From assembly GCF_901709675.1 (NCBI RefSeq), contig NC_051105.1, positions 14,456,604-14,520,603 on the forward strand: a stretch of 64,000 nucleotides of DNA, read 5' to 3'. The notes below the pieces were generated by a model that was given only the letters and a program-made list of their open reading frames with translations, was not told where the DNA came from and made no database searches. Below, piece by piece: positions 1-10,561 of the stretch. The translations under genes were made by a program, and so were the position numbers. The first letter of the stretch is position 1. Each line of letters begins with the position of its first letter. Origin of the DNA: Syngnathus acus (lineage: Eukaryota; Chordata; Actinopteri; Syngnathiformes; Syngnathidae).

Positions 1-1
1 A

Positions 2-468
2 TTTACCGGTCGATCTATGCTCCTACCCTCACTTATGACCACGAGCTATGGGTCATGACCGAAAGAACGAGATCCAGGATACAAGCGGCCGAAATGAGTT
101 TCCTCCGCAGGGTGTTCGGGCTCTCCCATAGAGATAAGGTGAGAAGCTCGGTCATCCGCGAGAGACTCGGAAAAGAGCCGCTGCTCCTCCACATTGAGAG
201 GAGCCAGATGAGGTGGCTCGGGCATCTCATCAGGATGCCTCCTGGACGCCTTCCTGGGTAAGTGTTCCGGGCATGTCCCACCGGTAGGAGACCCCGGGAA
301 CAACCCAGGACGCACTGGAGAGACTATGTCTCTCAGCTGGCCTGGGAACGCCTTGGGATCCCCCGGGATGAGCTGGATAAAGTGGCTGGGGAGAGGGAAG
401 TCTGGGAGTCCCTCCTAAAGCTGCTGCCCTCGCGACCTGACCCCGGATAAGCGGAAGAAGATGGATGG
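2..468 (+). mobile_element. Rex3-type LINE, 3' end fragment
   Basis: This is the last part of the reverse-transcriptase polyprotein of a Rex3 (RTE-clade) retrotransposon, running in from the left window edge and ending in the short GATG-type tail. The translation contains ERTRSRIQAAEMSFLRR, RSQMRWLGHLIRMPPG and, in the next open stretch, GRRPREQPRTHWRDYVSQLA, the same C-terminal block seen in the longer copy at 4442-7507. The frame is closed by an in-frame TAA at about 259-261, where the other copy reads a glutamate codon (GAG), so this copy is dead. The left boundary is unknown because the element continues outside the window. Confidence 0.85.
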
Positions 469-599
469 AGTTTCAGCATTAAATATGTTGTCTTTGTAGT
501 GTATTCAATTGAATATAGGTTGAAAAGGATTTTCAAATCATTGTATTTTGTTTTTATTTACATTTTACACAATTTCCCAACTTCAACCGAATCTGGTTT

Positions 600-1139
600 G
601 TAGGTTAATGGACCGACACCTCGGCTCTGTCCAAAGAATTACCACAACAGATTTTACTCAAGACCATGATGCACTACCAAAAAAGGGAGCCCAACAATAC
701 TATTGATTTCTTTATTACTTTATTTAGATGTATTCTTTCACTGATTATTCAAGATGCTGTATTTGGTCAAAATGTTTGCCATTTGATGTGATTTCGCCTC
801 ATTAGATGAACATATTTCATAAATCTGACCTGCAGGCGCTGAAGTGATGGAAACTATTATTCATAATAACAGTCATACTTAATGAGAATCACTGATAGTA
901 GTTTTTTGGTGAAATATTTTTTTAATGCAGTTAATAAATGCATTTGTTTTCAAAAAGCTTTTTTTGAACATCCATGCTTTACTACCTACTAAAAGGAAAA
1001 ACCTTTGCTGCAATAACCTTTACATGTCATTTCTATTACTTCACCCAAACACTACATCCATCTGCTCCTGGTTCGGCCCCCCGGTCAAGATTTAGAACCC
1101 ATTTCGGCCCGCAAGTCAAAAAGTTTGCCCACCCCTGGT
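600..1139 (-). mobile_element. H1 hAT-like element, truncated, inverted
   Basis: This is the reverse complement of one end of the H1 family, seen complete at 60391-61680 and 15483-16809. The right edge is the family terminus (GTTTGCCCACCCCTG on the + strand, ending at 1139). Homology fades at about 600, so the other end is missing. No transposase frame is visible; it is a non-autonomous copy. Confidence 0.7.
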
Positions 1140-1162
1140 CTAACCAGTTTTTAAACACTGAC

Positions 1163-2170
1163 TGATGATGATGATGATAGAAATTTATTCATCCCACAGC
1201 GGGGAAATTTACTTGTCACAGCAGCGTACAAGAGTGCAAGAATACAAGAGACAAGTGCCAAATGTAAAAATAGATAAATAACAGTCAAGGACAAAGACAA
1301 GTCTCACGAGTAGCGGTAGAGACGAAACACGTGATCAGGTGCCACGCATGTTGTAGAGTCTGACAGCAGTGGGAATGAAGGACCTGCGGAATCTTTCCTT
1401 CCTACACCGTGGGTGTAATAGTCTGCTGCTAAAGGAGCTGCTCCTGACCACCTTATTTAGTCTCCCCCTGTCCCGGTCCGTACTGCCCCCACCCCAGCAG
1501 AACACAGCGTAGAGGATGGCTGGGGCCACCACAGAGTCATAGAAGGTCCTGAGGAGAGCCCTGCACACACCGAAGGACCTCAGTCTCCTCAGCAAGTGGA
1601 GGCGACTCTGGCCCTTCTTGTACAGGGCGTGGGTGTGATCAGTCCAGTCCAGTTTGTTGTTAAGGCGAACACCCAGGAATTTGTCGTTCTCCACTACCTC
1701 AATGTCCAATCTCTGGATGTTCACCGGAGTGAAGTAGGGTGCTGTCCTCCCGTAGCTCACAATCATCTCCTTCATCTTGCTCTTGTTCAGCTGAAGCCGG
1801 TTGCTCACACACGGTGAGGTGTATGCATCCTTGACATTAGCATACAACAGGTCCAAAGTTCTATTGTTTCTGGTGTGGCAATTACCATATTGCGTAAAGG
1901 TGGGGAGGGAAGCGGCCAGGGAAGCATGATTAAAGTCCCCGGAGATGATGAGGAGGGATTGGGGATGCTGAGTTTGAAGCTTAGAAACGATAGTGTGGAT
2001 GCTGTTCGTAGCGGTAGCCGCGACAGCCGAGGGAGGGATGTACACAGTTATAGCAATAACATGTGAAAACTCCCTCGGGAGGTAGTATGGTCGCATGCTA
2101 ACCACCAACAGCTTCAAGTCACTGGAGCAGAGCTGCTCCTTAACACTGACGTGTCCGGGATGGCACTGAT
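1163..2170 (-). mobile_element. LINE-D, internally deleted L2/Rex1-like copy with ATC-repeat tail
   Basis: This is a minus-strand LINE copy. Its 3' end lies at 1163-1180 in a run of ATC/GAT triplets just after an AATAAA-like stretch. It retains part of the endonuclease domain and the extreme C-terminus of the reverse transcriptase but lacks the RT catalytic core between them. At about 1 kb it is far shorter than a full LINE of this clade (3-5 kb). The 5' limit near 2170 is approximate. Confidence 0.7.
1335..2117 (-). pseudogene. Endonuclease/RT C-terminus fusion frame of LINE-D
   Basis: One open frame of about 260 codons. The first ~100 residues are the second half of an apurinic-like endonuclease (VIAITVYIPPSA, ISGDFNHASL, RNNRTLDLLY). 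From about residue 105 the frame passes straight into the region after the RT palm (LQLNKSKMKEMIVSYGR, NDKFLGVRLNNKLDW, LLRTFYDSVVAPAILYAVFCWGG) and ends in the family C-terminus. The catalytic motifs of the RT (FxDFSSAF, YADD) are missing, so the product cannot copy RNA. The deletion happened to keep the frame open. It is probably an inactive relic. Confidence 0.7.
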
Positions 2171-2543
2171 TATTCTATTAATTGACAATAAGACATTCAC
2201 CAGAAAGAGACAGAAGACCAAGAACACAACCTGAGGCAGCGTTTCTTCTTGCGCAAGAAAAAAAAGTGTCCTTCAAAGTTCCACTTCTCCTGTGCGAACC
2301 TTTATTGCATTTGACCTGGTAGGAGGTGGTTACAAATCTCCAAATACCGTTTGTGTTTGCGTGTCTTGACTACGTGTGTGCACCAATACTGATAAGCAAG
2401 AATGCTGTTTTGCTTTAAGAAGTTACAACAAGCGTGTGTTTTTACATTACATTTGCACAATAATTCCAACATTTCCCTGTTTATAATATAAAAATACACG
2501 ACTCATTATACTGCCACATTTCCTAAAAATATTTAAGAAAACA
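2171..2543. other. No recognisable gene
   Basis: About 370 bp between LINE-D and a PG-B fragment. I see only short chance frames and no repeat family that recurs in the window. Confidence 0.5.
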
Positions 2544-3175
2544 CCATATTTTTCGGACTAAAAGTCGCTCCGGAATATAGGTCGCATTAGCCATAAAATG
2601 CACAATAACGTGAAAAACAAAACATATATAAGTCGCTCCAGAGTATAAGTCGCATTTTGGGGGAAATTTATTCGACAAAATCCAACACCAAGAACAGACA
2701 TGAACGAGCAACAACAGGCTAAACGATAGGTATGCTAACGTGACATAAGCACAACCGATGAGCTGAGAACGGGCCTGACGTAACAATCAGAGTTATTCAA
2801 ATAACTATTACATAAATAACACGTTTATAAAACCATCTGTGTCACTCAAAATCATTAAATCCATTGATCGTCCTTTATGGCGCTGACGGCGCTTGCACTT
2901 CAGAATATTCCACAGGCCCATATAACGATATATAAATTATATATCAAATAACTTATATAAGCAATAATATTACCAAACCATCTGTGTCACTCCAAATCAT
3001 TAAATCCATTGATCAATTTCCTCGTCCTTTGTCAACAACGCCACGCGTGCGCCCTGACGTCAGCCTCGTCGTTATTCCACAGATCTAGTATATTGTAATT
3101 ATATTGTAACGTTAAAGTACAAGGAAAGACGTGGGTTTGGTAAACGGCTCTTTATTTAACAAAACAAGAGTTCAA
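2544..3175 (-). mobile_element. PG-B pogo-like element, one half
   Basis: It is collinear with the reverse complement of the complete PG-B copy at 27300-28518. It starts at a decayed terminus (CCATATTTTTCGGACTA) and includes the internal pieces CAAAATCCAACACCAAGAAC and GACGTGGGTTTGGTAAACGG. It stops about 40 bp before the PG-D element. Non-autonomous, no transposase. Confidence 0.75.
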
Positions 3176-4113
3176 CGAGCCAACAACTACTGAAATGTAA
3201 TGATAAAAACATATACAAGTTTTTTTCCATGTATAATGCGCAAAATTTAACTAATTTATTGTCCTAAAATCCGGGGTGCGCATTATACATGGGTACAATT
3301 TTTTTTTAATGTTTTTTTTTTTCTTTTTTTTTTTGAAGAAAATCATGGTACAACAATTTTTGAAGAAAATCTTGTCACGGATGGAGTGTGGAAAGGAAGA
3401 GGGCGACCAAGTGCAGCTTGAACCAGGGTTCATTGGAGGAACTCAAAACACAGACTTGGTAAACTAACATAACTCTCTAACAAAACCAACAACAGGACTG
3501 ACCGACAAAGACGTGGAACAAAAAGACAGGGGGACATTACCAAAGACAGGAACAGAAACCTGTGTTATTGTCAAATATTGTTTGTTTTTTAATCTCCATC
3601 GCGGACTGGACGTCATACGGAGGCAGTATCACTGCGCATGCGCACTATGGATCCGATGCGAATAGTCCTCTTCTCTTCTTGACTGACAATGAATGTGATA
3701 GTTTAATACATACAATCAGCAAATAACAAAATACGTATTACAGGTAATATTTTATTTCACAACACTTTGCCTTGTTCCTTTCGTCTCTGCTGTTCACTTC
3801 AAACACGCTCCATACGAACGCAATGCTCTCGTATCAGATGCTTGCTCGATCACCTGCTCGTTTGCTGTCACAATGTACCCTACACAAATCTTAAACATTT
3901 GTTGCGGCGCCGAGTCACGACGAGGGGCACGTTTTGGTTTCCAAGGGTGTTTTTATTCCTCTTCAACTTCTCTCCCATACAGAGCCGCCTTTTTCACATG
4001 TCCGCACGTCACTTTCCTCTCTTTTCATTTTAACCTAACTGATCGCGGTGGTGCCTTTATGGGCAGTCGGAGAAATCAACGCCAACAAAAAAAATACATC
4101 CAGCCTAGTTAAG

Positions 4114-4343
4114 ACCATACCAAAGACTATAAAAATGGGACCCATTGCCTCCCTGCTTGGCACTCAGCATTAAGGGTTGGAATTGGGGGGTTAGATCACC
4201 AAATGATTCCCGAGCGCGGCGCCGCTGCTGCTCACTGCTCCCCTCTCCCCCAGGGGATGGATCAAAATCACACGGGGATGGGTCAAATGCAGAGGACAAA
4301 TTTCACCACACCCAGATGCGTGTGTGACGATCATTGGGACTTA
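4114..4343 (+). mobile_element. SINE2, 5'-truncated
   Basis: It starts at the ...CATACCAAAGACTATAAAAATG block just after the tRNA-like head seen in full copies, and ends with GATCATTGGGACTT plus an A-rich run (4344-4378). It sits inside PG-D at the same relative place as SINE2 copies at 21177-21424 and 51000-51062. Confidence 0.75.
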
Positions 4344-4470
4344 AAAAAAAAAAAAAAAAAAAAAAAACAAAAAAAAAAGTCAAAATTTGGGTGCGTATTA
4401 TACATGGGTACAGGCTTTTTTCCAGCATTGACATGCCATTTTTCCATCCATCCATCCATCCATCTTCCGC

Positions 4471-5334
4471 TTATCCGGGGTCGGGTCGCGGGGGCAGCAG
4501 CTTCAGGAGGGACTCCCAGACTTCCCTCTCCCCAGCCACTTCATCTAGCTCATCCCGGGGGATCCCAAGGCGTTCCCAGGCCAGCCGAGAGACATAGTCT
4601 CTCCAGCGCGTCCTGGGTCGTCCCCGGGGTCTCCTACCGGTGGGACATGCCCGGAACACCTCCCCAGGGAGGTGTCCAGGAGGCATCCTGATGAGATGCC
4701 CGAGCCACCTCATCTGGCTCCTCTCAACGTGGAGGAGTAGCGACTCTACTCCGAGTCTCTCCCGGATGACCGAACTTCTCACCCTATCTCTAAGGGAGAG
4801 CCCGGACATCCTGCGGAGAAAACTCATTTCGGCCGCTTGTATCCGGGATCTCGTTCTTTCGGTCACGACCCATAGCTCGTGACCATAGGTGAGGGTAGGA
4901 GCGTAAATCGACCGGTAAATTGAGAGCTTTGCCTTTTGGCTCAGCTCTCTCTTTACCACGACGGACCGGTACAGAGTCCGCATTACTGCCGAAGCTGCAC
5001 CGATCCGCCTGTCGATCTCGCGCTCCATCCTCCCCTCACTCGTGAACAAGACCCCAAGATACTTAAACTCCTCCACTTGGGGCAGGATCTCATCCCCGAT
5101 CCGGAGAGGGCATTCCACCCTTTTCCGATCGAGGACCATGGACTCGGATTTGGAGGTGCTGACCCTCATCCCGACCGCTTCACACTCGGCTGCGAACCGC
5201 TCCAGTGAGAGCTGGAGATCACGGCCTGAAGAAGCCAACAGCACAACGTCGTCTGCAAAAAGCAGAGACGCGATGCTGAGGTCCCCAAACCGGAAACCCT
5301 CAACGCCTCGGCTGCACCTAGAAATTCTGTCCAT
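4471..5334 (-). pseudogene. Rex3 reverse transcriptase, C-terminal part
   Basis: 287 codons from MDRISR to the C-terminus. It carries RT motif C as SLLFADDVVLLASS near residue 25 (the FADD catalytic pair), followed by AVGMRVSTSKSESMVL, EFKYLGVLFTSEG and TYGHELWV, and ends with the Arg-rich tail GRRPRGRPRTRWRDYVSRLA. It is separated from the upstream RT half by a frame break at about 5337-5353, between the motif-B segment GLRQG and MDRISR. Confidence 0.85.
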
Positions 5335-5339
5335 AAAAA

Positions 5340-5873
5340 TTATGAACAGAATCGGCAGCCTTGGCGGAGTCCAACCCTCACCGGGAACGAATCCGACTTA
5401 CTGCCGGAAATGCGGACCAAACTCTGGCAACGGTGATACAGGGACCGAACATCCCTTATCAGTTGGCTCGGTACCCCGTACTCCCGAAGCACCCCCCACA
5501 GAACCTCCCGAGGGACACGGTCGAACGCCTTCTCCAAGTCCACAAAACACATGTGGACTGGTTGGGCGAACTCCCATGCACCCTTGAGGATCCTGTTGAG
5601 GGTGAAGAGCTGGTCCACTGTTCCACGGCCAGGACGAAAGCCACACTGTTCCTCCTGAATCCGAAGTTCGACCTCCCGACGGACCCTCCTCTCCAGCACC
5701 CCTGAATAGACCTTACCAGGGAGGCTGAGGAGTGTAATTCCCCTGTAATTGGAACACACCCTCCGGTCCCCCTTCTTAAAGAGGGGAACCACCACCCCAG
5801 TCTGCCAATCCAGAGGCACTGTCCCCGATGTCCACGCGATGCTGTAGAGACGTGTCAGCCATGACAGCCCCAC
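5340..5873 (-). pseudogene. Rex3 reverse transcriptase, N-terminal part
   Basis: 177 codons with the fingers and palm of a LINE RT: WQTGVVVPLFKKGDRR, NYRGITLLSLPGKVYSGVLE, EEQCGFRPGRGTVDQLF and motif A (CFVDLEKAFDRVPREVLW, with the first catalytic Asp), reaching motif B (VGLRQG). The frame then runs out of register. Upstream it is cut from the endonuclease frame by another break at about 5900-5935, where a short segment seems to be missing next to a run of seven Ts. Confidence 0.85.
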
Positions 5874-5912
5874 AACATCCAGAGCCCTTAAGAAATCCGG
5901 GCGGATCTCATC

Positions 5913-7475
5913 TCAGCCTTGCCACCGAGGAGTTTTTTTAACTACCTCAGTGACTTCAACCCCAGAGATTGGAGAGTCCGCCTCAGAGTCCCCAGGCCCT
6001 GCTTCCACAATGGAAGGCGTGTCGGTGGAATTGAGGAGGTCTTCGAAGTATTCTCCCCACCGACACACGACGTCCCGAGTCGAGGTCAGCAGCACGCCGT
6101 CTCCACTGTAAACAGTGTTGATGTTGCACTGCTTCCCCCTCCTGAGACGCCGGATGGTGGACCAGAATTTCCTCGAAGCCGTCCGGAAGTCATTCTCCAT
6201 GGCCTCGCCAAACTCCTCCCACGCCCGGGTTTTTGCCTCAGCAACCGCCGAAGCCGCGTTCCGCTTGGCCACCCGGTACCTGTCAGCTGCCTCCGGAGTC
6301 CCGCAGGCCAAAACGGCCCGATAGGACTCCTTCTTCAGCTTGACGGCATCCCTTACCGCCGGTGTCCACCAGCGGGTTCGGGGATTGCCGCCACGACAGG
6401 CACCAATGACCTTACGGCCACAGCTCCGGTCGGCCGCCTCAACAATGGAGGCGCGGAACAAGGTCCACTCGGACTCAATGTCCCCCGCCTCCCCCGGGAC
6501 GTGGGAAAAGCTCTGCCGGAGGTGGGAGTTGAAGCTCTTCCTGACAGGGGATTCCGCCAGACGTTCCCAGCAGACCCTCACAGAACGTTTGGGTCTGCCA
6601 GGTCGGACCGGCATCTTCCTCCACCATCGGAGCCAACCCACCACCAGGTGGTGATCAGTTGACAGCTCCGCCCCTCTCTTCGCCCGAGTGTCCAAAACAT
6701 GCGGCCGCAAATCCGATGACACGACTACAAAGTCGATCATCGAACTGCGGCCTAGGGTGTCCTGGTGCCAAGTGCACACATGGACACCCTTATGTTTGAA
6801 CATGGTGTTCATTATAGAAAATCCGTGTCGAGCACAGAAGTCCAATAATAGAACACCGCTCGGGTTCAGATCGGGGGGGCCGTTCCTCCCAATCACGCCC
6901 TTCCAGGTCTCACTGTCATTGCCCACGTGAGCATTGAAGTCACCCAGTAGAACGATGGAGTCCCCAGAAGGAGCGCCCTCCAGCACTTCCTCCAGGGACT
7001 CCAAAAAGGGTGGGTACTCTGAGCTGCCGTTTGGTGCATAGACACAAACAACAGTCAGGACCCGTCCCCCCACCCGAAGGCGGAGGGAGGCTACCCTCTC
7101 GTTCACCGGGGTGAACCCCAATGTGCAGGCGCCCAGCCGGGGGGCAATAAGTATACCCACATCTGCTCGACGCCTCTCACCGTGGGCAACTCCAGAGTGG
7201 AAGAGAGTCCAGCCCCTCTCGAGAGGGCTTGTACCGGAACCCAAACTGTGCGTGGAGGCAAGTCCGACTATATCTAGTCGGAACTTTTCTGCCTCGCACA
7301 CCAGCTCGGGCTCCTTTCCAGCCAGAGAGGTGACATTCCATGTCCCAAGAGCCAGCTTCTGCAGCCGGGGATCAGACCGCCAAGGTCCCTGCCTTTGGCC
7401 GCCGCCCAGCTTGCAATGCACCCGACCCCTTTGGCCCCTCCCACAGGTGGTGAGCCCATGGGAAGGGGGACCCAC
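5913..7475 (-). pseudogene. Rex3 endonuclease and linker region
   Basis: About 520 codons. The N-terminal apurinic-type endonuclease shows [20 protein letters not shown], the [10 protein letters not shown] motif (catalytic Asp and Asn), [15 protein letters not shown] and the terminal STDHHLVV motif (catalytic Asp/His). The linker [15 protein letters not shown] and the start of the RT region follow. In other Rex3/RTE elements this protein nicks target DNA to prime reverse transcription. No ATG opens the frame at the listed 5' limit (the first codon there is GTG), so the true start is uncertain. Confidence 0.85.
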
Positions 7476-7544
7476 GTTTCCTTTTCGGGCTGAGCCTGGC
7501 CGGGCCCCATGCCATTTGTAGGGTGCGTATTATACATGTCTTAT

Positions 7545-8340
7545 ATTATATTATAATAATAATAATAATTCATTCAATTTATATAGCGCTTTTCAGTAAC
7601 CCAAAGTCGCTTTTACATGGAACAAAAAAGAGTGGAGGGGGGGGGGGAGAGAGAGACAATAGGTTATAGTTAACAAGACATCGGTCAGCAGTGCGAAGGA
7701 GATGGATGGAGGAGCAGGAGGGGCGGGAGCGGAGGTTGTTGAGGTTGCCAGTACGGGAGGTGGGGGTGACGGGGGGTTGGCAGTCCAAAAAGAGGAGATG
7801 GATGAGCCATCGGGGAAATGCTGGTCAGATGTAGCGGCGACGGCGAAGGATCCCAGCCTCGTGTGGAAGCAGCAGTGGACCAGGTGGTGATGCCGGTCGA
7901 CCTCGACTGCACCCGCTCGAACGGCAGGCCCCAACGCACCACGGCGGCACATAGCAGAGCCACAGTTGGCGAGCCCGCAGGGAGTGGAGCCCGTCCCCCA
8001 AGGACGCCGGACGGAAGGCCAGAGAGCCGGGTCCAGAACTGCCGACGAGTCCACAGCAGGCGGCCACAGGTTCCGAGTCGGGAGGCAGGAGGTTCCGGTG
8101 GTGGTTTTGGCCAGTTGGCTGTTGGCTAGCTGGCTAACGTAGTTGGTAGTCCGAGGGAGAGGAAACAGATAGGTGAGAGCGGAGCTGCGGGGATGCGAGG
8201 TGGACGAAAGACAACACGAGAAAAATAAAAGAGACGGGTGCACTGAAAACGGGAAAACGAAAAACAAATAACGGACACGGTCCGGGACAGAAGCGGCAGT
8301 CAACAAATCTGACGCCAGCGTGCTCTAACCCGGAAGACAA
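7545..8340 (-). mobile_element. LINE-A deletion derivative (5' region joined to 3' tail)
   Basis: A minus-strand unit of about 790 bp. Its 3' end is a TAA/ATA-repeat tail (7548-7570) with the TATATAGCGCTTTT motif common to fish L2-like tails. Its 5' two-thirds match the start of LINE-A at 14690-15090: GCGGCGACGGCGAAGGATCC and GGTTGTTGAGGTTG recur. Endonuclease and RT are both missing. A frame across it (7593-8306) begins in the LINE-A leader and ends in tail sequence, and has no function I can assign. Confidence 0.65.
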
Positions 8341-8461
8341 CAGACGGTGGGGGAGGAGTATTGCTTAGAGTGCAATGGAAAATACACGGTATATACATGG
8401 AAAAAAACGGTAACTATAACATAAATAGTTCACCGCCACACGGCCCCAAGCACCGGCGTCA

Positions 8462-9047
8462 ACTTCCAGGCGTGTGGCGGGGTGGAGTTCTATCCCCGGA
8501 GGTGGCACTTCCAGCCATGGAGGTAGAAGAGAGCTCCATAGAATAGGACCGGGCATGCGTACAAGCCATGTCCGAGCCCCATCCACCGTCCCCGGACAGC
8601 CACCCGGCCGGCCCCCGATTTCCATCCACGGAGGTGAAAGAGAGCTCCGTAGAGCAGGACCGGGCGTGCGAAAAAGCCATAATAGTTTTTCAAACCTTCT
8701 GTGTCACTCCAAATTATTAAATCCTTCAAACTCTTCGTCCTCCGTGTCACTTACAAAAAAAGCCGCTAATGATGCCGGTAGTACGTGGGGTGGGGCCCTT
8801 CGTCATCTTCGTCATCCCGTAATCGAATCTTGGTCCTTTATGTAAACAACCGCCGCGCCGCTGACGTCACTTGAAATTCAAATTACAGTAATCCCTTGCT
8901 ACATCGCGGTTCGTTTATCGCGGTTTCACTTTTTTTTTTTTTTATTTTGAAAATTTGTGAATAATTTCACATATAAGTCGCTCCTCAGTATTTGTCGCCC
9001 CCCCACCCAAACTATGAAAAAAACGCGACTTATAGTCCGAAAAATAC
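8462..9047 (-). mobile_element. PG-B pogo-like element, other half
   Basis: Reverse complement of the first half of PG-B. It starts at CTTCCAGGCGTGTGGCGG, runs through CAGTAATCCCTTGCTACATC (8888-8907) and ends with GCGACTTATAGTCCGAAAAA. The final CGGTA of the terminus is lost. No coding capacity. Confidence 0.75.
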
Positions 9048-9203
9048 ATTACATGCATATTTTGGTCTGTACCATTTATCACATTGTCGGTTTTCAAAAT
9101 TAAGACAGACAGACAGACAGAGATGAGAATGGCAAATGTGAAAAAACTGAAAAGTAGCCGTGGGGGGACATAAATCATCGCCCCCCCCAGACCCCGGCTT
9201 CTA

Positions 9204-9459
9204 CACTGCTAAAAAAAAACTGTTTTTTATAAGGGTATGGCATGAATTCAATTAGACTTTTCTGATAAGGTTTTGGTCAGGTACGTGGCAGAGGGGGTTG
9301 TTAATCAGTTTCAGCTAGATTGGTGTTGATGGAATTAACAACAGGTGCACTAGAGGGGCAACAACGAGATGGTCCCCAAAACAGGACTGAATTTGCAGGT
9401 GGAGGCCATTTCAAGTTCCTCCCTCTTGATCTTTTTTAACTGTTTTTCCACAAGTGTTT
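9204..9459 (+). mobile_element. Tc1-like element, 5' end only
   Basis: It matches the first 250 bp of the Tc1 element at 52414-53956, beginning CACTGCT next to a TA and running to CCACAAGTGTT. It stops before the transposase start and abuts the truncated 3' side of LINE-A. Confidence 0.85.
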
Positions 9460-9464
9460 GAAGG

Positions 9465-10016
9465 TGAGGAGGAGTATCTTGAAGATGATACGCTCTTTAA
9501 TGGGGAGCCAGTGAAGAGAGTGGAGCACAGGAGTGATGTGTTCACAGGACCGGGTGTGGGTAAGGAGGCGGGCAGCAGAGTTTTGGACTAGTTGAAGTCT
9601 ATGGAGTGAGTGAGCAGTGATTCCAGCGAGAAGGGAGTTGCAGTAGTCAAGCCGGGATGAGATGAAGGCGTGGATGAGGGATTCGGCGGCAGGGAGAGAG
9701 AGGCAGTGCCGGATTTTGGCGATGTGTCGGAGGTGGAAGTAGGAGGTCTTAACAACTGAGCTAACATGAGGGTGGAAGGACAGTGTAGGGTCGAAAATAA
9801 AGCCAAGGTTGCATGCCAGAGGGGAGGGAGTGATGCTTGAGGAGTCAATGGTGAGTGTGATGGATCCAGTTTTATTAAGGGAGGATTTAGTGCCTATGAG
9901 GAGGAGCTCTGTTTTGTCATTGTTGAGTTTGAGAAAGTTGTGGGTCAGCCATGTTTTTATTGTAGAGATGCAGGTTTCAAAGTGGGTGAGGGGAGGGTTT
10001 TGAGTTGGTGTGGTGC
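9465..10016 (-). pseudogene. LINE-A RT C-terminal region
   Basis: Two overlapping frames read fragments of the region after the RT palm: a family block like FHLRHIAKIRHCLSL followed by SRLDYCNSLLAG, which matches SRLDYCNSILVGL in the LINE at 63075-63850. No frame is continuous. It is cut on the right by the hAT at 10025 and on the left at about 9465. Confidence 0.65.
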
Positions 10017-10024
10017 GTATATAG

Positions 10025-10561
10025 TAGGGCTGTGGACTCGGTCAGATTTTTGCACCGAGTCTGAGTCCGAGTCCGGCCTCTTGACCATGAGTCCGAGTCC
10101 AAGTCTGAGTCCGAGTCCGAGTCCGGCTGTCCATTTTTTCTGTTAATTCATGTGACTGCTTAGTCTTTATTCAAGGCTAATTTAGATCAAAATCTAAATA
10201 ATTACAACAGTTTTGTGATGGCTTTGTCTTTATTAAACATATAAACGAATACAATAAACAGATACTTTCAAGTTTTAATCATTAATTACACCATTATAGC
10301 TCAGACATTTATCTAAACACAAATAATTAGTGACGACCCCTTATTTGGAAAGCGAAAAACCCATGTCGTACGGCGTCAGCACTATGTTCACGTTTGCGTC
10401 AGTCAATTTTAATTTTTATAAAGGATTATTCTTATTTGATGTCTTTAAATTCATCCGCGTTCTGCCATTGAAGCGGGGTGCATTCAAAGACCAGTCTGAG
10501 TCCGAGTCCGGCAAAAATGACCGAGCCCGACCGAGTCCGAGTCCCCGAGTCCACAGCCCTG
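10025..10561. mobile_element. hAT-like MITE with GAGTCC repeats, 8-bp TSD
   Basis: 537 bp bounded by inverted ends AGGGCTGTGGACTCGG (left) and CCGAGTCCACAGCCCT (right), with a perfect 8-bp target duplication GTATATAG at 10017-10024 and 10562-10569. Both subterminal parts are built of GAGTCC-type hexamers and the centre is AT-rich. No transposase. It interrupts LINE-A just after the YADDTQIY motif. Confidence 0.85.

Larger units (their letters stand above)
4442..7507 (-). mobile_element. Rex3 LINE, nearly full length, with target-site duplication
   Basis: This is a minus-strand RTE-clade LINE of about 3.07 kb, ending in the CATC/GATG repeat tail at 4442-4462. A 10-bp target duplication, CATGCCATTT, flanks it at 4432-4441 and 7508-7517. 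The uninterrupted target sequence can be read at 21478-21487 in another PG-D copy. It encodes the endonuclease, then the reverse transcriptase in the RTE order. A sequence at about 5787-5806 matches the binding site of a Rex3 PCR primer that I remember from the fish literature, which supports the name. Compared with the copy at 39826-40600 it lacks roughly 90 bp of 5' leader. At least two frame breaks make it inactive. Confidence 0.9.
3215..7538 (+). mobile_element. PG-D TIR element carrying SINE2 and Rex3 insertions
   Basis: The left end (decayed, about 3215) has the block TCCATGTATAATGCGC. The right part after the Rex3 insertion (7518-7538) reads GGGTGCGTATTATACATG and then stops short, so the right TIR is missing. 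The collinear copy at 20608-21535 shows the intact structure. Inside lie a SINE2 (4114-4343) and a Rex3 (4442-7507). A block at about 3390-3740 is absent from the 20.6 kb copy. No transposase frame is present. I place it with pogo-like elements only because the better copy is flanked by TA. Confidence 0.7.

Noticed and set aside
5919-6662. 247-codon plus-strand frame
   Set aside because: It is the antisense shadow of the Rex3 endonuclease/linker frame.
10025-10146. Ser-Glu and Ser-Pro repeat peptide
   Set aside because: A product of the GAGTCC hexamers in a hAT MITE, without start context or conservation.
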